64,000 nt of DNA from Diphasiastrum complanatum (taxonomy: Eukaryota; Streptophyta; Lycopodiopsida; Lycopodiales; Lycopodiaceae), in contig CM055094.1 in NCBI GenBank assembly GCA_029204225.1, positions 7,979,234 to 8,043,233 on the forward strand, written 5' to 3'. The position numbers and the translations under genes were made by a program. This document shows positions 41,606-53,397 of this stretch, one piece after another (positions within the stretch are counted from its first letter, which is position 1; the number at the start of each line of letters is the position of its first letter). The notes beneath the pieces were generated by a model. The model saw only the letters and a program-made list of their open reading frames with translations. It searched no databases and was not told where the DNA came from.

Positions 41606-42945
41606 CTTGACAAATACTTGAAGTCAGATATTATCTATCTTGTCTTCAGCAATGAATGGATTTCACCAATTGTAGTTGTTCTGAAAAAGAAGAATGGAAA
41701 GATCTTGGTTTGCCAAGATTATCACGCTGCGACTCGCAAGGATCATCATCTTCTACCATTCGCAAATATGAACCTATTCGGCTACAAAGTGTGAAGGACT
41801 CGGGATGATTTTCTCAATGAAGAAGTGTTGACACTATTTGTTCTTTTGTCTTCCATGTCGACCACTATGCACTCAAGCATCTGGTGAATAAGCCAAATCT
41901 ATTGGGACGAATAGCGAGACGGGTGTTGTTGCTCTAGGAATTTGATTATCAAGTGGAGGTACGGCAAGGCAAGTACCACACTAATGCATATTATTTATCG
42001 CACTTAAACATAGGATCTATTACTGAGAATCTAAGTGACAAATTTCCAAACAAGAATATTATGTTTCTATCTACTGAACATTGTCTATATCCAAAAATAA
42101 TTGACTACCTTCAGAATCAAAATTATCCTCCTCATTTTGATCTTGAGTAGAGAATGGTCTTTCAACATAAGGTTTGATAGTATATGATAAGGAATAATGT
42201 ACTTTATAAAATTGGACCTGACGAAGAGCTTTGCGGATGTCTCAAATTGATTGATATTCAGAAGGTCATTCGAGCCTTGCATTTAGAAGATGCAGGTGGA
42301 CATTTTGTGGTCGATACAATGAAGAAGATCTTAAATGCCAAATACTGGTGGCCAATGATGTATAAAGACATTGCAACGTTTGTGAAAACATGTGACCCTT
42401 TTCAACGAGTTGGAAAACTGACTCCTTCAATATATTGGCCGCTTACACCGATACTTCCACTAGCACAATTTGAGAAATGGGGCATTCACTTTGTCGGGCC
42501 AATTAAGCTTGTCACTCGCTATACCAAAAGAAGCTATATTCTGGTGGCGACTGACTATGCAACTAAGATGGTTGAAGCTGAAGCGACGAAGAGGAATGAT
42601 GCAAAAACCATTGCAGAGTTTCTGTTTCATAATAGTATAACCCGTTACAGTTGTCCATTGGAGTTGGTAAGCGACAGAGGTACACATTTTTTAAATGATA
42701 TGATACATTTGCTTACCAAGCACTCAATGATAAAACATAAGAAGACAACTCCGTACAACCCGAAGGCCAATGGCTTGACCAAAAGAGTCAATGGCATTTT
42801 TTGTAAGATCTTAAATGAGATCACCACATTGTTTTATCTGATCTATGGCATGCATCTGATATTGCTAATCAAATTTGAAGTACCGACATATCGTGTACAG
42901 GTCGAATCTCGACCTAACGATCATGTATTTTGTTGTACTCAATAA
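41606..42945 (+). pseudogene. Ty3/gypsy RT remainder, RNase H end and integrase
   Basis: After the duplication the RT frame resumes ('LDKYLKSDIIYLVFSNEW', 'VVVLKKKNGKILVCQDY') and breaks near 41795. The palm with its catalytic box is missing. RNase H end 'LKHLVNKPNLLGRIAR' lies at about 41870-41920, with 'VEVRQGKYHTNAYYLSHL' to 42008. Integrase (42184-42945) has 'DAGGHFVVDTMKKIL', a zinc Cys changed to Phe ('TCDPFQRVGK'), core 'HFVGPI' where Asp is expected, 'LVSDRGTHFLND', and 'NGLTKRVNG' where Glu is expected. Two of the three catalytic residues are therefore lost. No GPY/F tail is present. Confidence 0.85.
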
Positions 42946-43224
42946 ATATTTGAGTAGTTGTACAATGTGTTAATCAGTGAGACAAGACAGATGAGTTGAA
43001 GTCAATGAGGAAATCAAATGAGTCGGTTGACTTGATCGTCGAAGTTTGAAAGTTGAAGTGGATGAATCAGTTGATGGTCAAAGTAGTTGAATAAGTCAAT
43101 CATCAAGGACGTCGGATACTTCAAACACTTCGGGTGACTTTGATGACTTCGGTCATCGAGTGAATTGATGGTTCAAGAAGTTGGAGACTTCGGACACTTC
43201 GGACACTTTGGATAAAAGTAGGCA
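42946..43224. other. GA/GT-rich low-complexity spacer
   Basis: Repeats of 'ttgga.acttcgg' and 'gttgaa' types; may be the decayed 3' part of the Ty3 element. No gene. Confidence 0.4.
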
Positions 43225-43480
43225 ATGGAGGCTCATTCATGATGTTTTTCGGTACATACGCCTTACATGAGGTGGAATATGGAAAAGAAATACAAGCACT
43301 CATTCATAACTTTCATTTATTACATGTGTGCTGCTATTTTACAGAGATATCAAATGTGAAAGCATTGAAGAACCTAGTTATTATTGTTCTATATACTTCT
43401 TCATGTTGTTTTTTCATCTTGATATCTAAAATTGATGTAAGAAATATAGTTAATTCTTAAAGTTAGTGAAAATAGCAACT
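43225..43480 (+). pseudogene. passenger family relic (C-terminal part)
   Basis: ORF 43239-43460 includes 'NFHLLHVCCYFTEISNVKAL' and 'ILISKIDVRN'. This aligns with the end of the passenger in C4 ('HSHLLFVCYIFSESSELET', 'ILTCKIEIVK') and with 24.1 kb ('YFHLQLVCCCFTENSKVDT'). It stops 25 bp before a polypurine tract and LTR, so it occupies the 3' internal end of an element. The upstream part is missing. Confidence 0.6.
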
Positions 43481-43486
43481 ACAATT

Positions 43487-43496
43487 GAGGAGGGAG
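43487..43496 (+). other. polypurine tract
   Basis: GAGGAGGGAG immediately before an LTR starting TGTGAAAAATTGTCGAC; nearly the same as the tract of C4. Confidence 0.8.
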
Positions 43497-44040
<544 letters not shown>

Positions 44041-46662
44041 TGGGGCAAAAGAACATTTTTTGATAACATTGATATTTTGTTTTACTATTCCATGCAATGA
44101 TGCTAATGCCCTATAAATCCTCTTTATTTCAATAAAATTTTGATATGCATATTGAAATGGTCATAGTCTATGATTTGTGCTTTTGGTCATAATCTATGTA
44201 TTTCACCTTGTGTAGCAAAGTATTTATATGTTCTCTTGTTTAAGTATTCATAAGCATTTTTTTTTATTATGGGTTTTCATTGTGCTCTTGCTTATGTGCA
44301 TGTATTGTTTTTGTATGATATTGTGAACATGTTATTTCAAAAAACAAATATGTGATTACTAGTTTAGGTGAGAGTTCTCTACTTCTTTACAATAATTCCT
44401 ACATGACAATTAGCAAGTTCTCATCGAAAAATATGAACCAATCGAAGAGAAACTTACAGTTAAAAAAGGTCTATTTTGGGACCCCTTCAAAACATGTTTC
44501 ACAAAACAACAAAAGTAGTGCATAATGATGACAACTCAAAAACCAACTTGTTACTTGGATGTTTTGATTCAGAAAATATTGAATCCCATAAGTTTGAGAT
44601 GTGACATTAGTAGCGACTTGTTCACCACAATATAAAAAGTTTTACTATGACCCACATTATCCTAAAATTCTCCCCTTAGCTTGATGAAGCAAAATGAAAA
44701 CATATTCACAATGGTCTTTTGCACTAGGTAATCAATATACAACCATCACAATAGAGTGTTTATGCACCGATCACCAGAAATTTGAAAGTCTTGCATGATT
44801 TTCATATATCACAAATCACCACCATAGCTTGTAAATGAGTTCTTTTAGCACCTAGTTGACTTGGTACTCTTGTATGTCATTCCAATAAATATTTGTATAT
44901 TTATTGTGGGAGAATGGTTTTGATAGCCCTAATGAAAAGCCCCTATTTATCCACCTTCCTTTTAAAAGAGACAAATGGCTTAATCAATTTTGCAAATTCA
45001 AACTGTAGTTTCAAATTAACGTCTTCATGGCCACCCAATAAGCATGCCTCTCACTCAGCCCTCCTATTGACCTACCTAATAAAGGCTACAAATTTAATTT
45101 TAAAAGTCAATATGATCAAACTGAATTAAGATAGACAATCTAAAAGCAATCATTTTGGTGCTTTCACCCTCAAGGTTTGCTACAATGTCACATGTATCTA
45201 TTTCAAAAGGCCTTTGGCTTGCTATAAGGTCTTGTTAACAAGGAAATGTGTTGTTCACTTTTTTGGTGATGCAAATGAGGCTACTTTTTAGTAGCTATGT
45301 TGTACGACTTTTTGTGTGATAAAATCTCAAAGTTGATTATGCATGGTGATATTTTCATGAAAGAGTGATGCATGTTGATGTAATAGCCAATTCCTTATGT
45401 TATCATGGACATTCTACAATATGTTAACCTATTTCTTGTGGTAATTATTCTTTCTAATAGTCTTCTATGAATTACAACAGAAAGTGCAATAAGTAATCAT
45501 GTGGGCCAAATGTTATCATATACTTTGATATTTGAAACTAATAGTGCTTAATTTATTTCAAATATATGAATGTGCCATGTTACAAGGAAAAGCACCATGC
45601 ATTCGTTTAGAAATTTCATACCATTTTAAAAATAAACAGTGTTATTGAACTAGCCAAAAGGTCAACATCGTTTAGACTTGTAAATGGTGGTTGGCGAAGT
45701 GTCTATGATGATTGATGCACATGATGTATGTCATATTCAATCATTATACAGTATCTTTGAAAGCTTTTATATGCATTTACATGGTTGGCAAAATTTTAGA
45801 TAATAATGGAGGGAAGCACTATTGCTACACTTTTAATATTCCTATGAGAATCTCACAAGTTTTTTTATATGATTCTTTAAAAGAACCACTCAATAACATG
45901 GAAACCATCTAAAGTTTTGTTAAATGGGAAGTCTACATGTTTACACCTCCATAAACTAGCTTCACATCATGATTGTAAGTAGCTATGCACTACTTCTATG
46001 GTGGTATTTGAGCCTTATTATGCTAGATAATGACATTATTGGGTATTTTCTTTTGAAGATAATTAGACAAATGCAATATTGCATACATGTGCTTGTCCAA
46101 GGGAGAATATGTAGGATTTTCTCTCAAATCTTGATTGTTTTGAAATTAAGTTGTCAAGGACATGATGCAATACTCATAACGAATTGATCATTGAATAAAA
46201 TAATGTCATACTCAAATAGCCTCACTCACATTGCCTATGGTTGATCATTTGCTTGGTTTTTGCACTCCAAATCACTTCTATGGTGAGTCACAAGGCACTT
46301 GGAGGATTTGGAGTTACAGTCTATATAGACATTATAAAATGCCTTCAAGAATTCAACATCATTAGCTAGATCTGTAATAAATAAATATCATTTCAAAAAA
46401 TCTTACTAAAAAAACAATCAAATGTGTACATTGAGCATACTACTTATATTTCTTGTTGATTTTTTTATCATCGCAACTTGTAGAGGACTCCCTATCTAGT
46501 GTGACATGTTGACTTACAGCATAGATCTTTTATGTATTTTGTCTCTTTGATAGCTATGCATCACTCATATGTGGGATCTACCATCATATACAAACTTTTG
46601 CCATTGACCTTTTGTATGTTGTACATTTGTGTATAAGAAAATAAAATCAATTTTGGATTCAT
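44041..46662. other. 2.6 kb AT-rich stretch without recognisable gene
   Basis: No transposon domain, no long ORF and no obvious repeat in either strand. Short ORFs at 44893 and 45712 have no recognisable content. Confidence 0.5.
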
Positions 46663-47520
46663 GCAATGGAGGACGAGATGTCATCCATGTATAAGAACAA
46701 TGTATGGACACTTGCACCTATACCTGATGGCAGAAAACCAGTCAAGTGCAAGTGGATCTACAAGATCAAAACAAGTCCTGATGGAGAAAACATCAGATAC
46801 AAAGCAAGGTTAGTTGCTTAAGGATTTTCATAGAAGTATGGGATCAACTACACTGATACTTTCTCACCAGTAGTCAAACATACATCAATTTGCTTGTTAT
46901 TCACGTATGCAGTGGCTCATGATCTAAAAATCCATATTGTGGATGAGAAAACTGCTTTCCTGCATGCAGAATTGGAAGAGGACTTATTCATGGACCAACC
47001 ACTTGGTTTTGTAAGCCAAGAATATCCATAATACGGATGTCACATGAATAAAAGCATTTATGGTCTGAAACAAGTAGCGACGAAGCACTACGTTCCTTAG
47101 GCTTCAAACTTCTATTTGCTGAATCAAATGTCTATATCAAGCATGTCCAAAATGAAATAATCATTCTAGCTGTCTATGTTGATGACACACTTATTTTATC
47201 AAGAAGAGATAAGTTAATTTCAGATGTCAAAAGAGATATTTGAGATATTTGAGATCGCTGACCTAGGAGAAGCTAAAATATATTTAGGCTTGCAGATCGT
47301 GAGAGACTTTGAAGGTGGTAAGTTGTATCTTCACCAACTAAAGTACACTCAAAAGATCATTGAAGACTTCAACATGCTTTAATACAAAGGTGTGCATACT
47401 CCCATGATACTTGGAACAATACTGAGCAAGATAGATTGTCCGCAGACTCTCGAAGAAGAGGAATGAATGGCCAAAACACCCTATCATAGGCTGATTGGAT
47501 CATTGTTATATCTGGTGCTT
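46663..47520 (+). pseudogene. copia reverse transcriptase fragment (family B)
   Basis: Reads 'MEDEMSSMYKNNVWTLAP', 'CKWIYKIKTSPDGENIRYK', 'IHIVDEKTAFLHAELEEDLF', 'NKSIYGLKQ', the catalytic 'AVYVDDTLIL' and 'EIADLGEAKIYLGLQI', ending 'YHRLIGSLLYLV'. Closest to C1 at 3.2-4.4 kb. Two stops replace Gln codons (TAA for CAA at 46818, TAG for CAG at about 46830), and later frameshifts occur. Gag, integrase and RNase H are absent on both sides. Confidence 0.85.
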
Positions 47521-47843
47521 TCTCTCCAAAAAAACAATTTGAGTTATTATTTCACAAGAGCACAAATAGTTGAAAAATTGGATATATTATTCATAAAGGA
47601 ATTGTTCCTATGTTTGTTAATATGGGTTTCTTTTCTACTAGTGATTCTAATAGTTTGGAAGTTTCAGTTGGGATTGACTTTCACTTAAATTTCTCAAGAT
47701 ATATATTTATTGTCTATGTTGCTCAATCCTTTAGAACATCTCTTTATGTTCCCATAAGTTAGTCTTTCTAATCTTTTGTTAAAAGCATGCATTAAGTGAA
47801 ATCTCAATTCTCACTCAACTAAGAGCATTATCTCTCATGTTAT
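47521..47843. other. no gene recognised
   Basis: AT-rich sequence between the family B scrap and LTR H. Confidence 0.4.
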
Positions 47844-48518
47844 TGTGAAAGTACTGTACTTTAGGACCATAAATCGATCTTAGAAAGATCCACAAGAGTG
47901 ATTGGTTGCTTTCTTAACAATCTATCAAAAAACTAGACCCAAAAAGTTGATCTAGATTGGCATTTGACAAACAACAATCAATAGCAATCAAAGCATTAAT
48001 CATAAACTGAAATCCGAGTCCACATGTGTCATAGCCTAATGTTCGGCCTGTATACATAGAATGAAGTAAAAATCAACTTGGTTGCATTTGGATCACAAAA
48101 TCACAATGTACATAGTGGAGTAGCTCGAGATTGCCAATGAGCTCCAAAAATAATCTATCTTCTCACTATGGAAGAGATGGAATACATTGTGAAAGTGACT
48201 TCCTTTGTAAAGTTAGGTGAATTTCCATCATGTAATAAAGAAGTTAACTTGGCTTTCTTGCCCTAATTTGCAACCCTATGCCAAGTAGGTGGCTAGTTGG
48301 TCAATTTTCACCTTAAATCTAGGATGTAGGTCCTATAAACTAGGAATCACTACCAAATTGACTTGACCAACTCATTAGACTTTATCTAACCTATAGTAGG
48401 TTAGGTTGCCCACATGGCTCCATGTTCTCACACGTGTGAGACCCACTTATGTACATTTTACATGATTCTACATGATTTTTGATCAAGCTAGACTTGCCAC
48501 TTTTGGCAATTCTTCACA
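47844..48518 (-). repeat. LTR H (minus strand), about 675 bp
   Basis: Sense start TGTGAAGAATTGCC at 48518, preceded on the sense strand by a purine run; other end near 'tgtgaaagtac' at 47844. Carries CACACGTGTG at 48429-48438 and resembles LTRs E and G in layout. Confidence 0.65.
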
Positions 48519-49141
48519 CTCCTCAAATTTAGCCTGATCTATTTACAACTCTCTTGCTAGATGAATGAATGCTTTTTGAAGTGTCTAAAAAATCCAGCTA
48601 CAAACAAGGAATTTTTCAGACTCCAATAGAGAATGATGTCCATGAAAGATCTTTCACCACCTCTTAAAGGATCCCTTACAAGATGGTCCACAAATTTGTC
48701 TATGTACATTACTAATGCTCTCTATTCAAAAATAATAGACTTTCCAATGCTCTCCACCCTTGCAAGATACATGCTTGAATGGACAATTTGCATGCAATTT
48801 GATGACTCGGCCTTTGTCATTGAGGAACTCCTTGGAACTCTCATGTTTTGAGGCTGATCCTCAAGATCTTCATCCTTTTTATGCTCCTCCTCAATGCTAG
48901 CAAGATCACACTTTGCCAAGATCTCCACTTGAGTGATCTTCTCCTTTGCCAAGTTCACATTCTCAAAAGCAATACTAGCTTCCAGTTTAAACAATCTTTC
49001 ATGTTTAAATCCTTTTACAATGCAAACATTATTCCTCAAAATGGAACAAACTCCATGCTTAGACTGGACATCCAAACCACTTTCCAAAAGTTTACCAACA
49101 CTTCGCATATTCTTGGTGATTGATGACACAAAAAAAAACAT
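48519..49141 (-). pseudogene. copia pre-integrase scrap plus passenger-like end
   Basis: Minus strand: 48722-49141 contains 'SSITKNMRSVGKLLESGLDV' and 'GFKHERLFKLEA', matching the region between protease and integrase in C4. Continuing toward LTR H, 'SFMDIILYWSLKNS' resembles the passenger end ('MDTIIYINY' at 50.9 kb). So a deleted element keeps the protease region joined almost directly to the passenger end, PPT ('tttgaggag') and LTR. Confidence 0.6.
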
Positions 49142-50227
49142 TGTTTAGATTAATACTTATTGAGGATTCTAGATACAAAGAGATGGTACCAATACCATCT
49201 AGTTAGAATTAAAGTAGAATCATTGGATTACTATACTATGGGTCCTATCAGTCGATAAGGATCAGTTGGCCTCACCACGAGGCGAGTCAACGGGACACAC
49301 ATCCCGTCAACAACAACCTGGGTCATGCATGGGTTGCTTGAGTGAAGAACTATATGTACAGTGTAATTTCATTTTGAGAAATACAGTTGCTATGTGACCT
49401 TGTTGTGGAGAGTGTTTTTTGTCCTTGTTACTGTGTAGCATGAGCTGTGTTCCTGTTCGAAGCAAATTCTAAGTTGGTATCAGAGCCGTACAGGGAGTGT
49501 ACATAGTACCGTGTTGCCGTTGAAGAGAGATTCGGGAGAAGAACAGTCTTCTGAGAGTTCGGGGTTTACGGCGGGTTGTAGACAAAAAGTAAAGCACTAG
49601 TGCACAGATTCTAGCACACAAAAGCTTGCCGAGCTTGAGACTGTGTGAGGATTCGGAGATAGTTGTCGGCTGAATCAGAACCTTAGCAAAACGGAATTTT
49701 GAAATTCCGAAGAGAGGCTACTTGGCGTTTGTAGTCGATGTGCATTCAAACGAACATCGTTTGAAGAACAGTTTGAAGCATCAGACTCGTAGCAGTAGGG
49801 AAACCTCAGAGGAAGAGGATTGGCCAGTCAGAGGGTTGTAAATAGTCAACCAAGATCAGTATTTCCAAGGAAAACCCTGGCCTAGGATTTGGAAGCACAA
49901 AAGTCTGGATTTTAAGCTGTAGGAGACCATTCTCTGATCTATAAAAGCAAGATCAAGGGTGCCCTAGTACTGGTAGAAGGATGCCAGAATGCCATGTGTA
50001 GCCGCAAGCCAGTAAGGGAGCAGGATAGATCTGAAGGTGGCAGCCATAGCCAAAGCTTGGAGAGAAGAACAAAGGAAGAGAAAAGGAGGAGCTCGTGGAG
50101 CTCGCACGCAGCCATTGTGTTGACAGATCCTCTACTTGAGAGGATTTGTTTACTGGTTCTTTGTGTGAAAAAAGTGGACCTTGAATGGATCCAAACTCCC
50201 AAAATACTTGGCTAAGATCTTTGCACA
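49142..50227. other. copia LTR end and leader of another family, otherwise no gene
   Basis: A plus-strand primer site TGGTATCAGAGC lies at 49475-49486, so an LTR should end just before it (about 49470) and a leader follows. Sequence to 50227 is GC-richer but has only a 73-codon ORF (49994-50215) with no recognisable domain. The LTR start was not located. Confidence 0.5.
49475..49486 (+). other. primer binding site of an unassigned copia element
   Basis: Perfect TGGTATCAGAGC in plus orientation after 'ttctaagt'; followed by leader-like sequence but no Gag. Confidence 0.8.
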
Positions 50228-50818
50228 ACTAGCTACAAAAGCTAGAAATGGCAAAGCATCCTAATGCTATCTTTGATACACATGAACTTGACAAAGCATT
50301 CAAGAGACAAAAGAAACTAATAATAGGTACTAATGGCAACCAAAAATAGCAGCAAACAAGGCTCCCAACAACAGTCTACCACTTTTGGAAACCTCTTAAG
50401 ATCATACACAAAAGCTTGAAGACAATACACAAAGCAATGCTCTCAATGGAGGAAGAAACTGTGGCAATGATCTATTGATCTCTCTCAACAATACAATAAG
50501 TTTCTCCAACCTGTTCTCCACAAATTGCAGCCTAATATAGGTGAGAGAGATGACTCTCTCTCCTCTGTCTAGAACTTAGGACCCAATTTTAGGGCACCAA
50601 TAGCCTAAAATAGCCAATTTTTGCCTATATGTCCAAATAACATGATTTTGGTGTCATTTCGAAGGTCCTGAAGTTTGAGACTTCTTCAATATAAAATATC
50701 TACTAAAATTAAAGTATCTAGGTCTATTTCACACGTGTGAAAGGTTAGATCCAAAAGAATGTACAAAAATTGCCAATTTAGATCTCAAACTAGCTAGGAA
50801 ATGTTGACAATTTTCACA
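50228..50818 (-). repeat. LTR G (minus strand), left end uncertain
   Basis: Sense start TGTGAAAATTGTCAAC at 50818 directly after a polypurine tract. Contains 'ttcacacgtgtgaa' at 50728-50741. The left limit is an estimate. Confidence 0.65.
50728..50741. promoter_or_regulatory. LTR palindrome with G-box core
   Basis: Perfect 14-bp palindrome ttcacacgtgtgaa in LTR G. The same 14 bp occurs at 56797-56810 in LTR E. Confidence 0.45.
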
Positions 50819-50828
50819 CTCCCTCTTC
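50819..50828 (-). other. polypurine tract
   Basis: Minus strand GAAGAGGGAG, identical to that of C4, next to LTR G. Confidence 0.85.
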
Positions 50829-51045
50829 AACCTAACTTGCTAGTTTTACAGCACTACTTTGCTCCAACCTAAGAATGATCTCCATCATGATAATATATCT
50901 CTTCTCAAGTGTTCTACTATGTACAATATGAAGTACAACATAATTGATATAGATAATAGTGTCCATATAGGATGCTTCACTATTTCTTACATCAATTTTA
51001 CATAGAATGGTGAACAAGATACATGTAAAAGAACATCACATATGA
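50829..51045 (-). pseudogene. passenger family relic (C-terminal end)
   Basis: Minus strand includes 'TILCKIDVRNSEASYMDTI' and 'IYINYVVLHIV', matching the ends at 43.4 kb ('LISKIDVRN') and, at nucleotide level, C4 near 17.79-17.83 kb ('ataattgatatag' and 'gatgcttcactatttc'). It starts exactly where the passenger at 24.17 kb stops, in opposite orientation, as expected if both were one ORF before an inversion. Confidence 0.65.
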
Positions 51046-52101
51046 TGAAGAAGGAAGGCAAGTGGAAGGTGAAACTTCCTATCATCCACTTTTTATATTA
51101 GATGACGAGCCTAAGGATGTCCAAGAAGCTTTTCAATCCAAGAAGTGGGTTGAAGCAATGACCCAAGAATTGGAAGCCTTGATGTCAAATAACACATGGG
51201 AGCTTGTGGAGCCACCAAACAACATGCATGTGATCGGATGTAAGTGGGTATTCAGAATCAAGTAATCATGATGGATCTATCAATAAGTATAAAGCAATAC
51301 TTTGTGCTAAAGGCTACTCTCAGATTAAAGGTCTTGATTATGAAGATACCTTTGCACTAGTTGCAAAGATGGTAACAATTCGAATACTCATCTCTCTTAC
51401 ATGTTTTCACCAATGGAGTATGTTCTAGTTTGATGTTTCTAATGCATTTCTCAATGGTTACCTTTAGGAGGAGATTTATATGGAGCAACCTCCAGGTTTT
51501 GTGAAGGAAGGTGATGAATCAAAAGTTTGTCTTTTGTTCAAAAGTCTGTATGGACTGAAACAGGCACCAAGGTCTTGGTATGCAAGGCTCAATTCTTATC
51601 TCATATCACTCGGATTTTGTCTAAGCGAATATGACCCTTCTCTGTATTATAAGTTTGTAGATAACTTTGTAATTATTCTTCTCATCTATGTAGATGATAT
51701 CATTCTTTGTGGAAACAGTGAGAAGTTAGTTAAATAAACTAAGCATGCACTTGGTACTGAGTTTAAAATGCAGGACTTAGGAGATCTTCACTATATTCTA
51801 GGCCTTACAGTTTTTTGGAAAGGTCATGCATTTATAAGCCAAATTAGATATGCACTTTCCATGCTCAGGAAATTCCATATGGAGAATTGTAAAGGCATAG
51901 ATACACCTATGAAGCACACTATAAAAGTTCCTATTAAAGATGATGAAAAATCCTTTGTAGACATCACTCTTTATAGGAGTCTTATTGGCTCACTTATTTG
52001 GTTAACAGTGACTAGGCCTGATCTAAGCTTTTGTGCTCATAAGCTGAGTCAACACATGCAGGATCCAAAGTTATATCATTGGAAGTTGGCTAAAGAGTCT
52101 T
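51046..52101 (+). pseudogene. copia reverse transcriptase (family D half)
   Basis: Starts with linker 'YHPLFILDDEPKDVQEAF' and RT blocks 'KKWVEAMTQELEALMSNNTW' and 'HVIGCKWVFRIK'; a frameshift follows near 51264. Then 'LCAKGYSQIKGLDYEDTFA', 'FDVSNAFLNGYL', 'SLYGLKQAPRSWYARLNSY', catalytic 'LIYVDDIILCG' and 'MQDLGDLHYILGLTVFW'. TAG codons replace Gln at about 51428 and 51467, and TAA follows 'SEKLVK'. Otherwise it is the best preserved RT in the window. Confidence 0.9.
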
Positions 52102-52648
52102 GAGGTATATATCTTCTACCTTGGATTATGGACTATACTATGAAGGAGAAGATCTGACTTTGATTGCTTTTTTAGATTCAGATTTTGTAGGAGACAGGTT
52201 GGATAGAAAATTCACAAGTGCTTACACTATATTTCTTGGAGGAAATCTGGTTTCTTGGCTGTCAAAGAAGCAAACAACTATTTCCTTATCATCTTGTGAA
52301 GCTGAATACAAATCTCTTACAACCACAACAAAGGAGGTTTTATGGATCAAAAGGCTACTTTTGGAGCTTAAGTGTTATGCAGATGAAGATTTACCAATTA
52401 TCAAGAATGATAACATTTCTGCTCAAGCTCTTGCAAATAATCCAGTCTTTCATGCAAGGAGCAAGCATATTGAAGTGGCTCATCATTTTGTGAGAGAAAA
52501 AGTCATTGGAAGAGAGATCTCATTGGAGCATATTTCATCTTCAGATTGTGTTGCAGATCTTCTCACCAAGCCTCTACTCAAGAATGTCTTTATGAAGATG
52601 AGGTCTAACCTTGGCCTAATTTCGAAATCTATGTTGATAGGAACATAA
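52100..52648 (+). CDS. copia RNase H, 182 codons (family D half)
   Basis: One open frame from 'MRYISSTLDYGLYYEGED' through 'FLDSDFVGDRLDRKF', 'SLSSCEAEYKSL', 'FHARSKHIEVAHHFVREK', 'DCVADLLTKPLLKNVF' to TAA at 52646-52648. The acidic residues of the active site (LDSD, CEAEY) are present. It is frame-shifted from RT at about 52100 ('HWKLAKES'). Confidence 0.9.
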   Translation: MRYISSTLDYGLYYEGEDLTLIAFLDSDFVGDRLDRKFTSAYTIFLGGNLVSWLSKKQTTISLSSCEAEYKSLTTTTKEVLWIKRLLLELKCYADEDLPIIKNDNISAQALANNPVFHARSKHIEVAHHFVREKVIGREISLEHISSSDCVADLLTKPLLKNVFMKMRSNLGLISKSMLIGT

Positions 52649-52653
52649 ATTTT

Positions 52654-52662
52654 AAGGAGGAG
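52654..52662 (+). other. polypurine tract, family D
   Basis: AAGGAGGAG immediately before the LTR start at 52663. Confidence 0.9.
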
Positions 52663-53392
52663 TGTGAAGATTATTAAAATATTATCTTCCTATCTCGAGT
52701 TTGGGGCCATGTCCATGATAATTTCCACTAGATTTCATGTTGTACATATAAGGAGTGTGAATTGAGCACATATCCTTCTAGTGTAGCTCGGATTTGAGTT
52801 AGATAGGTTCAATTATGATGACATGCAGATGTTTAGATAGCATGCAAATTTTACTGTATGCATGCAAGCCACATGCAATCAGTGCATGCAACATGCAAAG
52901 TAGTTTCTGTGATCTACACATGTCTAGGCAATTTTATGAGTTGACATGTAGTACATGCACCATACATGCATGCATTTACACATGTGGATCTCTGGTAGGT
53001 GAATTAGTTCAGTTAAGTGGACTTTCCATGCAACTCCACTGTAGGAATTCGAGTCTCTCTCATGTAGGGAAAGTTGGGCATGTTTTGCCATATTGTGAAT
53101 ATTGAGATTTTGGTGTTTTGGACTCATTCTCTCTCTACCCGAGTTTTCTATGTATGATCTTCTCTCTCTACCCGAGAGCAGCCTCTTTTTCCCATATTGA
53201 ACACTTAGAATTATTTCTGACATTCATTTCTCATAGTGAAGAGTTATATTTTCTCATCAGATGTATGCCATTGTGCTCTTGCCTTAGATTTTTCAAGCAT
53301 ACTATTATTTGATCAATCTTGTGCAATCACAACACTTCAGTAAGATCCTATAGGGTGTGTGGTGAAGCTCACACGTGCTAAAAAACTTCACA
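52663..53392 (+). repeat. 3' LTR of family D (730 bp)
   Basis: TGTGAAGATTATTAAAAT to ..AAAAAACTTCACA. A few percent different from 27081-27806 over the parts I compared. Confidence 0.95.
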
Positions 53393-53397
53393 TAAAA

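Larger units (their letters stand above)
31818..42945 (+). mobile_element. decayed Ty3/gypsy element interrupted by a copia A insertion
   Basis: Plus-strand order: LTR at 31818, gag with three zinc knuckles, protease, RT start, [copia 35919-41605], RT remainder, RNase H end, integrase core. The RT palm between about 41795 and 41860 is deleted. The second LTR was not found; the sequence after 42945 is unrelated. Confidence 0.75.
51046..53392 (+). mobile_element. 3' half of copia family D element
   Basis: RT, RNase H, PPT and 3' LTR. Complements the 5' half at 24166-27806; LTRs are near-identical and the outer 5 bp (TAAAA, 53393-53397) match the outer 5 bp of the other half in reverse complement. 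Confidence 0.85.

Noticed and set aside
49994-50228. 73-codon plus and 87-91 codon minus ORFs
   Set aside because: Opposite-strand overlapping frames in leader-like sequence with no homology I can recognise; too weak to call a gene.
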